Origin: Eudorina sp. 2006-703-Eu-15
Lineage: Eukaryota > Chlorophyta > Chlorophyceae > Chlamydomonadales > Volvocaceae
NCBI GenBank assembly: GCA_003117195.1
Contig: BDSI01000019.1
Span: forward strand, 186,001-250,000
Length of the DNA stretch: 64,000 nt
Reading direction: 5' to 3'
Shown: one piece after another, positions 1-12,227 of the stretch
How positions within the stretch are numbered: position 1 is the first letter of the stretch
How the letters are laid out: each line of letters starts with the position of its first letter
The notes under the pieces: generated by a model
Database searches by the model: none
Told to the model about the DNA's origin: nothing
Seen by the model: the letters and a program-made list of their open reading frames with translations, nothing else
Program-made: the position numbers and the translations under genes

Positions 1-404
1 TGCTTTGTCGTTTGAGCAGTCATCTGCCGTGACATCGGAGCGTACTTCAGTAACTTGCAGGTGGTCATCATTGCGCCTTTATTTTAATGCATATTTACGT
101 GGCGCGGATCGAATTATTATGGTTCCAAAGTTTGTCGCAAAAGAGGGGGCGAATCTACGTGTTGTTGTGTCATAAATGTCGTTTACCCGACCAAGGCACG
201 GAGTCCATCACTTGACGCTGTTATTTAATTGAGAAGTGCCTGCTGCGGAATTCGGCAATGATTTGCTTCTCATCAAATGACAGTTCGTTGCGAAACGCTG
301 TAAAACGGCCGATGTATGGATTTGTTCTCCTTCAGTTGGAACCGAAACGGACCCACTCAGAATTGACAGCAGGAAGCGCAAGTCGTTGCCAAGAGTCCGT
401 TAAC
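1..404. other. No gene recognised
   Basis: Mixed-composition sequence with no frame that looks coding and no repeat family recognised. It could be the end of a gene or element lying outside the window. Confidence 0.3.
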
Positions 405-745
405 TAACAATAATTACTAAAAACCTCAACAACCATAATTACAACAACAATACAATTGTAATTAAAACTATGATAAATATATATATATAATATTATATCG
501 TTAAAAGTATAATAATCATATATAATTATATCGTAGGGTTTATATAATATATAATTATGCATCTTCATAATATTATAAAATAATAATATACAATTATATA
601 ATTATACATGTAACTATTTAATCATATAACATAATTTCATTTTATATCATAATATATAATTATACTATGCTACATAATTGTCTTATTATATATTATAAAA
701 TTAAATTATTGTTAAATTATTATCATTGTTGTTAATGTAATGTAA
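405..745. other. AT-rich island
   Basis: About 340 bp made almost entirely of A and T (runs such as ATATATATAATATTATAT), in a window that is otherwise GC-rich. It has short palindromic AT stretches and no open frame. The composition is unlike every gene intron here. Possible explanations are an organelle-derived insertion (NUPT/NUMT) or an AT-rich transposon interior. A short repeated unit begins at its right edge (about 749). The origin cannot be decided from sequence alone. Confidence 0.6.
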
Positions 746-748
746 GCG

Positions 749-953
749 TTACAAGGTGGACCCGTATCCCGACCGGGTGTTCCAACGGGCCCAGAGAGCT
801 CGTAGGTGTCTCGTCTCATCAACCCCTACCAAGGACTGCGCACCCATCCTCCATCACCCGCGGGGGGGGGTCACGCAGCCATACCAGCCACTACACCAGG
901 ATACCAGCGCGCTAGGAGTGCCTCTCCTGGAAACCGCGCCAGACCCGCCTAAT
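749..953 (+). repeat. Dispersed repeat R1, copy 1
   Basis: The core ACAAGGTGGACCCGTATC, then CGACCGGGTG, GGGCCCAGA and a terminal AGACCCGCCTAATCAC recur at 27028-27132 inside an intron of the HNH-like gene. The left end alone recurs at about 40339-40357. It is preceded by TGTAAGCGTTACA, a small inverted repeat also seen near 29771. It is probably a short non-autonomous element. Its class is unknown. Confidence 0.55.
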
Positions 954-1534
954 CACACGGCGGTGAGGGGACGGGGATTCGACGGGGATTCGACGGGGAT
1001 TTGTTGTTATTAGTATTATTCTTATCTTACAAATATTTTTAAAGAGTTTGAAAATAATATAAGCGTGCCCACTGTCGGCAGTAGGTAGATGGCCGGCGGT
1101 TCGTATCTCTGGATCAGGTTGCCATACGTATCGTACCAATAATTGTTCAAAGAGATGCACAGTCTGGCGGGTTGAATTATTAACCTGCTGCCGACATCCA
1201 GCCAGGGCTTAAGATAGCGGAGCTAGCTGCGTGCATCGTTCGGACGAAACGGAGCTCAGTTGCGCGCGCGGGCTCGCCTGCAGAAAGGTCAGGCCGCAGG
1301 GTAAGTAACGGCCGGTTTCAGGTAAATAACACACCAGGTTGCTAACGCGCCAGGATAAGTCATGTCAGAACGAACACGCACAACAAATGGTGGATTGATG
1401 GGTCGCTCGGAAATCACAGCACGACCTCAGGGGAGCTAGGAATACACACATATGTACAGATAGCCGGGGCGGTTGGGGAGCCTCGTTCTTGCTTTTAATG
1501 TCGTACTTAGAGTGTGATATTTGGAGCGGGCTAG
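954..1534. other. No gene recognised
   Basis: Contains three tandem copies of a GGGGATT(C/T)GACG-like unit near 970-1000, then mixed sequence with no supportable coding region. It may be the body of the retrotransposon whose 3' end follows. Confidence 0.3.
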
Positions 1535-2260
1535 CTACCTCACGATGCAGAAGGTGTTGAACAGCGAGTTGAGTGGTTGCTGTCCAAACCTCTTCCCGAG
1601 GCTCAGATTGTGACGGCGATGAGGGAACGACTAATGAGCGGTTGGGAACATGTGCGCCTCGATGTCGAGCCAGACAATTACCCATCAGACGGGAAGCAGC
1701 CGGGGATCCATATGTCGAAATACAAGCATTGGATGGGCCTGTCGTTTGTGGGTGCGGCGGCCGTTATGTGGCAACCGCACGCTACAGTTTTTATCCCCCG
1801 TTCTGCGCACCGGAAGCTAATGCAATTCAGGCTTTGTTGTTGGGCACTTGAGTCTAACAGGGCGCGGAGGGGTAGGCACCATGTCCCTAGAGGACAACGG
1901 GTCTGCCGTTGCTGCCGCTCTGAAGACCAGATTGAAGATGAGAAGCATGTTCTACTCGACTGCCCGGCTTACGATGCAATACGCGCTGAGGAAAAGTTTC
2001 ACCGCCCTAATACGATGAGGGAGGCGATTGCCTGGGATCCGGCTCGTTTGGCAAAGATGTTGGAGCGCATGTGGATGGGCTCACCGTAATTCTATCGTGC
2101 CCTTTGGGCGCTAGTCTCGTCGACTCCTGTTAATGCGGTATTGCAAACCAGTGCTTTTGGGCGTTTTGTTTGCCCTTGGGCCTCCGGCTCGTATGGGTAT
2201 GTGCAGGTATGGGGTTACGCACCCCCAACCATGTAACTCACACACACACACAGATAGCCG
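1535..2260 (+). mobile_element. 3' end of a non-LTR (LINE) retrotransposon
   Basis: An open frame from 1535 to 2089 ends in a typical reverse-transcriptase C-terminal zinc-binding module. RKLMQFRLCCWAL is followed by CRCC, EKHVLLDC and PAYD, a C-x2-C...H-x4-C arrangement as in the zf-RVT region of LINE ORF2 proteins. The catalytic reverse-transcriptase and endonuclease domains are absent, so this is a 5'-truncated copy, the usual result of incomplete reverse transcription. The frame is closed upstream by a stop at 1532. About 170 bp of 3' untranslated DNA follows and ends in a short CA repeat (about 2239-2253), a plausible LINE tail. Family assignment is by motif only; the clade was not determined. 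Confidence 0.6.
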
Positions 2261-4217
2261 GATGTACCGACTTTAGTCGTCAATTCATTAACGGCTGGTC
2301 CATTTCAACAATGTTTAGAGGAACAGAGTTAACGGCATTAAGATTGACCGGGCGTCCGGCCTGCTGCGATGCAGCCTCCTGTTAGATGTGCATGTTGTGA
2401 TACGCACTATCAATGCATATGCATTCTAAAGAGCTATTGAGTGCCTGTTTGTAATTTCTTTGTACCGCCAGTGCCTTCCGTAAATAGTGACTACTACGCC
2501 TCTATTATTGTTACTAGTCTGACATACGTGCGTGTCGCCCATACGGTCACGATGCGCATGACTGATTTTCATCCTTTATACTTCAATTTGAATGGTTTGG
2601 CAGGTACGTATCATATCTGATCAACCCGTTCCGTTCTCTGCAATAAAAATGAGAAGCATGTGGAGTCATTTGGGTGTACGGACTAGCGCCGCACCTGGGC
2701 AATCGCGCACTACGTCAAATTTGGCAAGATGTAATGACAACGCTCGTCATGATGTATTCGGCAACTAGCACGTTGACGAACTGTTCAGTCGAAGCCGCAA
2801 CAATCCAGAACAGGCCGAACCCCTGCCGATACTGCCGAACTCTACGTTTACTTGGCAGGCAATACGATGACTGATCGCAATTCAACGTCATGCGCATTGT
2901 GTAAGCTGTTTCTTGGTATTGCCGGACGACGAATGAATGGTGTAAAAATCTGAGTATGGAAAGGATGGACCCCGGGAATTGTGGCGGGTAAGCTGAAACC
3001 TCGCGCTACGCGCAAGTAGGCTTGCCCACCAAAAAAATGTTGATGTCATCGATGACCTGCCGGGGGCACTGTAACATCAGTAGATAATGGCATGCCAGGA
3101 CGGCGTATGAAGTCAGCCCGACCGTCTGTCAGTTGTTTGGGCAGCTTAGGCCGCCCGCATGTCAAGGCGGCGGCGGCCTCTTTGTGCAGCGGGATGGCTC
3201 CAGCTCTTTTGGCAGACGCACGGAGCAGGGCCCGCGTGACACGTCACCCTTTCGAACCTACACTCCATGCTACCCCGCCGGACTGTGTCATGCGCCCATG
3301 ATGGCACGGCTATTCTGTGGTGCCGTCGACGGACAGCTGGTGAACGGCCTCAGCCAAGTGAACATAGTGCCCAGAGCCCCAACAACATCAACACTTCGGA
3401 GGAAGATCAGGGGAAGATCCCCAGAATCCCCATCCGCGGAATGCCTTTGTCTGGCGCAATATGTACTTCAGCATGCCTTCCCTATATATGCGAGAAACCC
3501 CCTATCTAGCACGTAGGGGGTGCTAGGGCTAAGGGCTAGGGCCTAGCCGCTAGGTGGCGTTGGGCTGGCAGGCTAGCCGGCTAATCTGCTATTATCGGCC
3601 CTATCAGCTTGGCTAGGCTTGCCCCTTCTACAACGTACTTGTAACTCTTCATGTCAAGGCTGTGCACGACTTCCTCTTCAAATCGATAAATCTGCAATTC
3701 GTCCTACATGCATTCGATAACATGCTTTACATACATATACAATACTCATATAGACAAGTATATACGCATTCATGTGTGATTTTTTCTCGGGGAACGCCGG
3801 TAACGTAGCTGTCTTGAGGTCGTGCAGTTGCGATTCGAGCGGTGCAGGCCATCTGTGCTTCCTTCCAGTTTATTTGGGTGCCGCAATCGAATGCGTATGT
3901 GCATGCCCGGTCAGGTCATGGCCGTACATGTACGGACGGACGGGAAGCGGTCGGAGGCATACCTGTCGCGCGGGCACAGGCAGCTCAGGTGGGTTTGTCC
4001 CTGTGGGTGGGTGACAGCCGCACGAAGCCTCCTCGCTGAACCACACCCCGCGAATGGAAACACGCAACAGATAGGCCGCGGCCCCCGACGGAAGGAATGG
4101 CAGGTTGGGCCGTCGGTAAGGAGGAGACAAGCTGCTGACGGCCCTGCTGCTTCAAATGTTTAAAAAGTAGTCACGAGCGAGTGCGCCCCTGGCTGCGAGT
4201 CACGGGCGAGTGCGCCC
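2261..4217. other. No gene recognised
   Basis: No convincing exon on either strand. It contains a small hairpin near 3500-3520 (CCCCCTA ... TAGGGGG) followed by a CTAGG-rich stretch (3520-3580), and otherwise nothing supportable. Confidence 0.3.
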
Positions 4218-4716
4218 CAGTGTTGCTATCTTAAATAAAAAGAATATTTACGGGCAAAAAACCTGGAAATTTTCTATTTCCCGGACCCCCAAGAAACCTG
4301 CGAGATTTCATTTATTTGACGCTGTGGAGAGCCGGAAATCCGCCCTGCCAACTATTTTCTAGACTACCAATTGGGCCTGGAAATCTGCAGGCGCAGGGGC
4401 AATTCCTGCATCGTACACCTGTCTACCGCCAAAACACACACGAATGCCGTGTCCCCAACTCCTGGTTACCCTCCCATATGCATCCGCGACGCAAGGAAAG
4501 CGCGCTTCAGGCCTCCAAGACCGAGAATCCCTGTCGTAGCTGTGGTCCTGCTGTCGAAACACGCAGAAATATTTCCGGCCTGCCTCGAAGGTTTTTATTT
4601 CTTGGCATCTAGGAAGGCCCCCCCAAAATCTGCCCTGCCAAAGGATTTTAAGCTACTGAAGACAGGCCGGAAACCTGCGGAATTCTGTTTCCCCGTTTTG
4701 GAAGATAGCAACACTG
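4218..4716. mobile_element. Non-autonomous DNA transposon (MITE) with 15-bp TIRs, hAT-like ends
   Basis: The segment begins CAGTGTTGCTATCTT and ends with its exact reverse complement AAGATAGCAACACTG, giving perfect 15-bp terminal inverted repeats around 499 bp. Ends starting CAGTG resemble those of hAT-superfamily elements. No transposase frame is present, so it would depend on an element elsewhere. The flanks (GTGCGCCC left, CTGGCGCC right) do not form a clean 8-bp target-site duplication, so superfamily placement is tentative. The interior has two related GCCCTGCCAA-containing stretches. Confidence 0.6.
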
Positions 4717-6854
4717 CTGGCGCCCCCCACCACATCCACCTGCCCACCCGCGCCATCAGCAGCGCACGTGGTTGATTGGCTCGATGTGGGCACGTCGTCG
4801 GGAAAATCTTCGAGCCCCGCGGCTCCTGATGCTTCCTCGGCATGCACGTTCTTGGGAATAGAAATGCCGGAGCGTGTAGTCGGCCCCTGCGGGCCCGCGC
4901 CGCGTGCGGCGTGTGCCTGCCGGCCGTGTGCCGGCTGCACGACCAGCGAACGGCCGACCGGTATGCGGGCGTCCGGGGCACCTGGAATCGATGCTTCAGC
5001 GTGCGGCCTCAGCTGCAGCCTCACGGCAGCGCCGCCGGCCGGCCTGGGGCCGTCCAGCACGCCAAAGGCGCCGGCGGGAGTGCGTGCCTGGAACTGCCAC
5101 ACATGCCTACAGACACCATGCCTACATATGGCAAGCAATCTCTTGCAGCACGGCACGCGCACTCCTCCCTCCGCGCGTCCCATTGCATCAGAGCAATGTA
5201 CGGCGCCGCCGTACATATATACACGGAGACCGCCAGAACTGGCGCGTTCGGCGCCATATACCGTGCACGAACCCGGCAGGGATGCGGGAAGCTGTGTAAA
5301 AAATATCTTTTTCGAAGGGTCGAAAAGTCTACGTGCTCCACGGTGTGTGTTGTTGGGGGTGGAGGGGAGGCGGGCGTCCTCGAATTTCTTCGTCTTGATG
5401 ATGGAGGTCGCATGCAGCCACGCGCGACCCATCCGTCCGCATCCCCTGCCCCTCAAGTCTGACCCCTCCCAGGCACAGCCTTGCACCTCTTAACGATACC
5501 CGCACGTAAGCGAGCGCCCCTAAGCGAATGGTCCGGGGGTAAGGATCCGTTCCGATTGAACAAGTGGACGACAAGTACGGCAGATAGGAGCCGACATGCA
5601 TAGTACGGTCATGTACGGCGAAAGGGGCCAGCAGCCCAGTACGTACACCCTGGCCCGACGCCACTCCACCCTCCATCCTCGTTGGTTGCATCGTGAGGGG
5701 ATCAGAGGCGGGTTGGGGCAGGGGCCGCGTTGGGGTGAGACCTGCGCTCGGCCCTCCCATCATGCATGGACCCTGCCCAACCAGCCCACTGTGGTTCGTT
5801 GGTTCACGCCCAACCGTGCAACGACTCCGCACGGCGCCGCCTACGCAGCTAGATGGCCGCGGGCAGTCCCACCGTAACTCCGATACCCCCCGCGGGGGGC
5901 CCCCTGCGGTGCCCCTGGAGCGACCTCCCTCCCAGGCCCCGGCACCACGAGCCGCCCAGCCCCCTCGACAGGCCCCCCTCCCCACCGCAACCCTATGATG
6001 TACCCTTCACGTCCCCACCACGCACCCTAAGTTCCCGTGGCCAGCAGCGACCACATACAACCGCAAATAAACCACCGCCCGGCAACATCCCACTTCGCCG
6101 CCGTCAATTCTCCGACCTGTCGCCATCGTGTGTTGCCATTGCGCGCGCGCGCGTGTACCCAGACAGCCGCCCGGCAGGGCCGCTCCGTGTTGTCGCCCTC
6201 CACTGCGCCACCCGCCTCGCATCCAGCGCGCAGTACCTGCTGTACACCTGCGTCGGCAAGGGCGGCGGGCGCCCCACCCTGGAGTGCTGCGCCCGGGCTG
6301 CACCTGCTTGCGCCGTCGGGAGGGGGGGAGCTGGTCGGGTCCGTCCACCATGCGACATTATTCGCGACGACGCCCAGCCCATCATCGCCTTCATGTTTCT
6401 ATGCACCTCAGACCCCTCACGGTAACCGCCAATGCCAATGCTCCGCATCCGCCAATGACAACATCCCCCTTCCGATGGCAGACACGTTGCGCGCGTGATG
6501 CTGTGTCCGTCGTGTCTGTCAGGCTTCAGCTCAGTTGCCCACTGCAACTCGATACCGCCACCGACGACGCTGACCGGGTAAGTAGGTGGGTGGGCCGGGT
6601 GGGCCGCGTCCCGACCCATCCCGCCATCGCACCGAAACCGCCATCGCACCGAAACCTCGTCCCGTCTTCAACCCACGCCACCCCCCCTCGCGAGTGACGG
6701 CGCTCCACACGATCCGCCAGGCATGTCCGGGTCGGGTTTCCTTTCCTCGCCACCGGTACGAATACCCAGTACGACGGCAGCTGAGGCGGCCGCTTTCGCG
6801 GCGGCGGCTGCCCCATCCGGCCCCACCCGGCGGCGGCCACGGCGGGCCCCGCCC
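4717..6854. other. No gene recognised
   Basis: GC-rich DNA with long open frames on both strands that show no family signature and are probably composition artefacts. About 80 bp at 5891-5970 recurs at about 7563-7650 (shared GTGCCCCTGGAGCGACCT and CCAGGCCCCGGCACCAC). A (GC)n stretch lies near 6139. Confidence 0.35.
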
Positions 6855-9800
6855 TCACTCCAGGTCCGCCAGCCCCGCCGCCGCCGCCGCCGCGCTGAGC
6901 TGCTCGTCCTGTCCGAAGTAGCCGCCCGCCACCGCCAGCAGTACGTTGAGCCGCGGCAGTACGGGGTCGTCCGGGCGCTCCAGGGTGGCCCGCCAGGCGG
7001 AACACCGCCGTACCTGCCGGGACGGCGGCAGCAAGTACGATAGCGATGGTGATCTGCTGATGATGACATGCTGATAATGACATGCTGATGTTGGAAGATA
7101 CGTTCTCAATGTGTTGTATCAGAGGGTTAATAAACCAAAACCCGCTCGGGTCGGGTTTTACGTCGCTCAACATGGTAACGGCCGTAAGCGAATGGACGTA
7201 CGGCATTCATCATCTAGGTCAAGGCGGTAGGGGGAGAGGAAATTGGTCGTCATATAGGGTTGGGGGGAGGGCCGCAGGGGGGCCATGTGGCCCGCCCAGC
7301 TACAAGAGGACGCCACCCGCGCTGCCCAACCATCGGGCGGCGTACAAGCCCATGGGTCGGTACGGCACCGTATGCACCGTACATACCGCGCTTGGCTCCG
7401 CGCCGGGCCGGCCCCCGTTTTCTTGCCCACCCGGCGCGCGCACCGCCGACCAAACACAGACGTCAGTGTGCCCCGGCCCCTCCCCCGCCGGGCGGGGTGC
7501 CTCTGCGCCCTAACCAACATCACCCCCTTCCACCCCTCCGCCGGGCAAGCCCCTTCTCTCCGCGGCGGGCCCCTTGCGGTGCCCCTGGAGCGACCTTCCA
7601 CGGCCTCTCTCCCAGGCCCCGGCACCACCGAGCCGCCCAGCCCCCTCGACAGCCCACCTCGCGAGGCGCGCAGCGGCCTCCTCCTCCTCCTCCTCCTCCT
7701 CCTCCTCCTCCTCCTCCTCCTCCTCCTCCTCCTCCTCCTCCTCGGGGACCCGCAATCGTGGCGCGCCTACCATTTTGTGCGTGCACCCTCGTCTTCATCC
7801 TAACCCCTCCCCGCCAGTTCCCTTCCAGCCTCCTCCCGGCACCAACTCGCCGAGCCCTCCTCCCGACCCTCCCTCCCCGTCCCTAGCGCCCCGCCTCCCC
7901 GCTCTGTCTCCAGCTACCTCCTCTCCCCCCCCTCTCTCCAGCTACCTCCCCTTTGGACAGATTGCCGTTTCAAGTCTTTTCCTTACCCAGCCCATCCCCC
8001 CGGGCCCCCCACCCCACCCCCCACCCCCGCCCCACCCCTCCCCTCCCCCGTGACCCCCCCCTCCGAAACCCCTCCCCGCTCACCAGGTCCCGCATGGCGG
8101 CCGCCACGTCAGGAGGTACGGGGCGCTCTAGTACGGCAGTCAGGGCGAAGAGCCACTGGGACCGGATGTACGACAGACATGGCTGGTCGCCCAACTGCTC
8201 AACGTGTCGCTGGATGAGGCAGCCCACGGACACCTGCGGGCGAGCGTGTGTCGTACGTGTGTATGTGCCAAAGTACGTGTGTCGTACGGCAACACAAACC
8301 TTGGAACCCCAGGGGTACGTGGCTCATGTACGACATTGAGTTCCTGATACGACACGCGGGGTCGGGCGGGTTCCTCTCTTAACACAGTGAGGCTCCCTGG
8401 ATCCCGGGGGGGGGGGGCGGGGCTGCCGTACCCTCCGAGGGCCTCACCATCTGCCTGCCTGCCCCTGGTGGGAAGGGCCAGCCTTGCGTTGGATCTGCAA
8501 CCTCTGCGACCATGTCCGAGGACCCGTCGGCCCCGACCCTGGTACACCCGCGCCCCCACCGGGATGAAAACCACAACCCCCGGACCTCACCCGGAGCGGG
8601 CGTCCGCCACAGAGCCTGTCCCCAGTGGCCAGTGCCGTACGCGGCTGCCATGGAAGTTGCCGTACGAATGAGGCTGCCCGGAAGCAATCCCACACACACA
8701 CGCGGGGCCCTGGGCCTTCCCGGCTGATGCCGCCCTCTCCTGCGGCCTCCGACCATGCACCCAAGGACCCCCTGTATGTGCAACCGCCCGCCAACGGAAA
8801 GTGTCGTACCTGATCCAACGCCAGCACGGTACGGACCACGGGCCCGCACAGCCGGTCGGTCTCCCCCAACTGAGAGGGCGAGTGGGAATGTGATGCAGCA
8901 GCAGCAGCAGCAGTAGAGCAGCTCCGCCCCCCTGGAGCCTTCTGCGTCCCCGCCGCAGCCGCAGCCGCAGCCGGCGGCGGTGGCGGCGATACCCCGCTGT
9001 TCGGACCTCCGACTGCCGGCGGCGGCGGCGGGGACGGCGGCGGCGGTGGCGGCGGCGGCGGCGCCGTGCCTTCCCCGCTGCCGTCGACGCCGTACCCTGG
9101 CTCTCCCCCATCGTCTGCCCCACTCGGTCGGGGGTGCGGCTGCTCCAGGGGTTGTTGCTCTTCGGGTTGTTGCTCCAGGGGCTGCCACTGTTCGAAGCAC
9201 AGGTGGTCCCAGGCCGTTGCGTTGCCCAGGTCCGGCAGCCGAGTGGAGGACAGCTCTGTGGGGTGGGCGACGGGGGGGGGGTTGCGTGCGTGATGTGCGG
9301 CGTGTGAGGGGAGGGCAGAGGGATGAGGGGAGGGGCAGAGGGAGGGTTTTCTAACAGAGCGGTTACCAGCGCTGCAGTCGGGATTGGGTTGGAGGGGCGC
9401 AGAGGCCGGGTTTCTAGGGTTTGCTGGGCCGCCGCTGCCATGTGTGGCGGGCGGCGGGGGACTCGTTCCGATGTCAGGAGTCAAAGCATGGCATGGCATG
9501 GCATGGCACGGCATGGCATGGCACGGCACGGCATGGCATGGCACGGCATGGCACGGCATGGCACGGCATGGCACGGCACGGCATGGCACGGCACGGCATG
9601 GCACGGCATGGCACGGCATGGCACGGCATGGCACGGCATGGCACGGCATGGCACGGCACGGCATGATTTCATGATGTGTTTGGATTGAGACAGTCAGTCG
9701 CAGGGCGACATTGTACGTCGCTGATCCGCAGTCCGGGGTTGACACCCCCCTCCTGCACCTCAAGGGCACCGCCAAGACGAGGCCACCTCCCAACACACCC

Positions 9801-12227
9801 TCCCAACAACCCCGTCACCCACCCACCCGACCGCTCCTGCGGACAACCACCCCCCTCACGGATGCCGGGTTGCGGCCAGGTTTAATCCCAGGGTTTGATC
9901 CCAGGGTTTAATCCCGGGGTTTGATCCCAGGGTTTGATCCCAGGGTTTGATCCCAGGGTTTGATCCCGGGGTTTGATCCCGGGGTTTGATCCCAGGGTTT
10001 GATCCCAGGGTTTGATCTTCTCTTTTTTCGTTGTACCCCCCCGAAACGGGGCCCCCCGCCCCTCGCCCCCAACGGCAAGCACCTCCCTCACCCAGCGGCC
10101 CGCTGCTCCCACCTTGCGCGTTCTGCCGCTGCATTTCTCCCAGCGCCTGGCGCAGCCGGAAAAAGTCCTGGTCGCGGCGGGGAAGGGAGGAATAAGACAT
10201 GAGTAGACACATTCAAACTGCGCTGCTGCCTTCGGGAAGGCAGGGGGGTTGCGCCATCGCGGGGGCGGCTCAGCCGGGCCCGGACAAGAGACGAGGACGT
10301 GAGCCAGCCAGGCAGGCAGCCAGCCAGGCAGCCAGGCAGGCAGCCACTCGCTGCCATCCCCCTCCCCCTTCCCCCCAATACCGCCCGGACGAGGGATAAG
10401 GCCCAACGGCCGAGCACACACCAGCGGACCAGGACATGACTGCCGGTCATGTATGTGCAGCCAGGCACCCGCCCGACCCGAACCAGTGACCCACCATGAT
10501 ACTCACCACGATAACCTGCAACTGATGTTGTGCCTAAACAACAAGGGAAAATGTGCGGGCCCTCGTGCTAACCTAGCGTGTTTGCTATCCACTTATCTTG
10601 TAAGGCTTCTCTGTCCTGCCGCTTTCAACACGACTCATATGTTTGTTACGGAAAGCATCAGGACAGAGATGCCTACAAGTGAACAAAAGGAAGCAGACCA
10701 GTCGATACATCCCAACCGGCGACCGGGTCCGTTCCGGGCTTGTCGTCCGCAGTCGCGGCCACCACCTCAACCCAACCCTCACCGTGCCCCAACGCCCCAA
10801 CCCTCACCGCGCCCCAACGCCCCAACCCTCACCGCGCCTCTTTCCAACCCTCACCGCGCCTCTTTCCAACCCTCACCGCGCCCCAACGCCGATCACCACC
10901 CCGCCTCAGTACGCCCCGTCCCACTCCACCGCTCACCGGACCTTGGCTCAGAGGCAGTCAGCGCAGTTCGATGATGAGACCCAACGTCTCACCCCACCCC
11001 ACCCCACCCCACCGGTCTGAGTGTCTGGGCTGTCTTTATTACAGTCCCACCCCGCCCCGCCCCACCCCAACCCACGCCAACCCACCCCAGCACCTGCAGG
11101 AAGGCGCTCAGCCACTTGTGGGACGGACTGGCCCAGTCGGGACAGGCGCTGATGACGGGCGGCGGCACCTGCGCCGCGAAGGCGGTGCCGCCACCGCCAC
11201 CTCCGCGGCGCCGGCGGCCGCCGCCCTGGCCGCCGCCGCCGCCAGTGCCGCCGCGCCCCTCCTCCCCATCCGCACCCCCACCCCCACCATCACCACGCGG
11301 CCGTTTCTCGCTGCCTGGGGTGCAGCTCGCCCCACCGTGCCCGCCGTCGCCGCCTCCGCCCGACAGACCCGCGGCGCCGCTGCTGCGGGCCTCCTCCTCC
11401 TGCTGCTGCTGCTGCTGCTGCTCCTCCAGGCGCCTCTGCTGGCGCTGCTCCTCACGCGCCAGCAAGGCGGGGTCGATCTCCTTGCGGGTGACGCGGGGGC
11501 AGCGGGAGGCCTCGTAGCGGACCCACTGGAGGTACTCCTCTGCGGTCTGGGGGGGACCTGAGGGGAGGGGGAGGGGTTGGGCGGGGTGGGTCAGGGCGGG
11601 GCAGGGCGGTAGGTGGGGTGAGGTGTCAGGAAGGGTGAGGGGACAGGAAGGGTGAGGTGTCAGGAAGGGTGAGGTGTCAGGAAGGGTGAGGTGTCAGGAA
11701 GGGTGAGGTGTCAGGAAGGGTGAGGGGACAGGAAGGGTGAGGGGACAGGAAGGGTGAGGGGCACAGGTGGGGTGCAGTGTGGTGGAGCGAGTGCGAGGAG
11801 GGGGAAGGGGGGAGGGGATGCCGCAAATCACTCAAACATTTGTACGAAGATAAGGGTGGCGTGTTGTTGGGTGGGCGCGGTAGAAACAGCGCAGCGAGCC
11901 AAGGCTGTGTGGCAGCAGCTGCAACCCTGGTGGTGTGAGCAGCAGTCGCAAGCCCTCTAGCGACCTTTCCACCCACTGACGCCGGATTTGCGGGACGCGG
12001 TGATGCACCCCCAGCAGACTGGAGGCGTGGGTCCCACCTGCGTCGAAGTCCGGAGGACCGTCAGGCACGGGGAGCGCCTGGGAAATGCCGAAATGCGTCA
12101 AGTTGTACTCCTCGTCGTCCGAAGACGCCATCTCCTCGTCCTCAGCCAGTTCTTCTTTCACCCCGTCCTCCTCTAGCCCTTCAAGTCCGTCACCGTGAGG
12201 GTCTTCTTCCGGCCCTAGACCGGCCAT
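6855..12227 (-). CDS. GEMIN2: GEMIN2/SIP1-like SMN-complex subunit (copy A, intact)
   Basis: Predicted 340-residue Gemin2, the SMN-complex scaffold that holds Sm proteins during spliceosomal snRNP assembly in the cytoplasm. Exons (minus strand): 12227-12038, 11557-11094, 8869-8810, 8233-8084 and 7013-6855; all phases agree. The acidic N-terminus leads to LPVPDGPPDFDAG-PPQTAEEYL-WVRYEA (residues about 52-80), the family signature. A Q-rich, G-rich linker follows (about 95-190). The C-terminal helical domain includes PVVRTVLALDQVSV (about 228-241), QWLFALTAVLERPVPPD (about 265-281), RDLVRRCSAWR and LNVLLAVAGGYFGQDEQL near the end. The ATG was chosen because copy B shares the protein from this Met but not upstream. 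It is divergent to RPR2. Introns hold several tandem arrays. Confidence 0.9.
7680..7742. repeat. (TCC)n microsatellite in GEMIN2 intron 4
   Basis: About 62 bp of uninterrupted TCC/CTC trinucleotide. It is absent from the corresponding intron of copy B. Confidence 0.9.
9487..9664. repeat. GGCAT/GGCAC pentanucleotide array
   Basis: About 178 bp of the 5-bp unit GGCAY with an irregular mixture of T and C at the last position, in GEMIN2 intron 2 of copy A only. The array forms a long alternation of GGCATGGCAC-type units. Confidence 0.95.
9882..10017. repeat. 14-bp minisatellite GGGTTTGATCCCAG
   Basis: About ten units of GGGTTTGATCCCAG with A/G variation (TTTAATCCC and CCCGG variants). Each unit is partly self-complementary (GGG...CCC), so the array can fold. 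It lies in GEMIN2 intron 2, copy A only. Confidence 0.9.
10203..10230. repeat. Dispersed element E1 (fragment)
   Basis: Contains GTAGACACATTCAAACTG followed by CGCTGCTGCC, the right half of the E1 consensus described at 48644-48690. In GEMIN2 intron 2. Confidence 0.6.
11629..11765. repeat. 17-bp minisatellite in GEMIN2 intron 1
   Basis: Eight units of CAGGAAGGGTGAGG plus TGT or GGA. Copy B (about 34165-34215) has only about two units, so the array length changed after duplication. Confidence 0.9.

Noticed and set aside
4653..5486. 277-codon minus-strand frame and overlapping plus-strand frames
   Set aside because: No recognisable domain, overlaps the TIR element, and both strands are open equally.
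7082..8053. Frames with long poly-Ser, poly-Leu or poly-Pro runs around 7.7 kb
   Set aside because: Produced by the (TCC)n microsatellite in GEMIN2 intron 4.
9323..9688. Repeated WHGMA / MPCHAVPC frames, considered as a repeat protein or CRISPR-like array
   Set aside because: A 5-bp satellite read in three frames; there are no spacers and the genome is eukaryotic.
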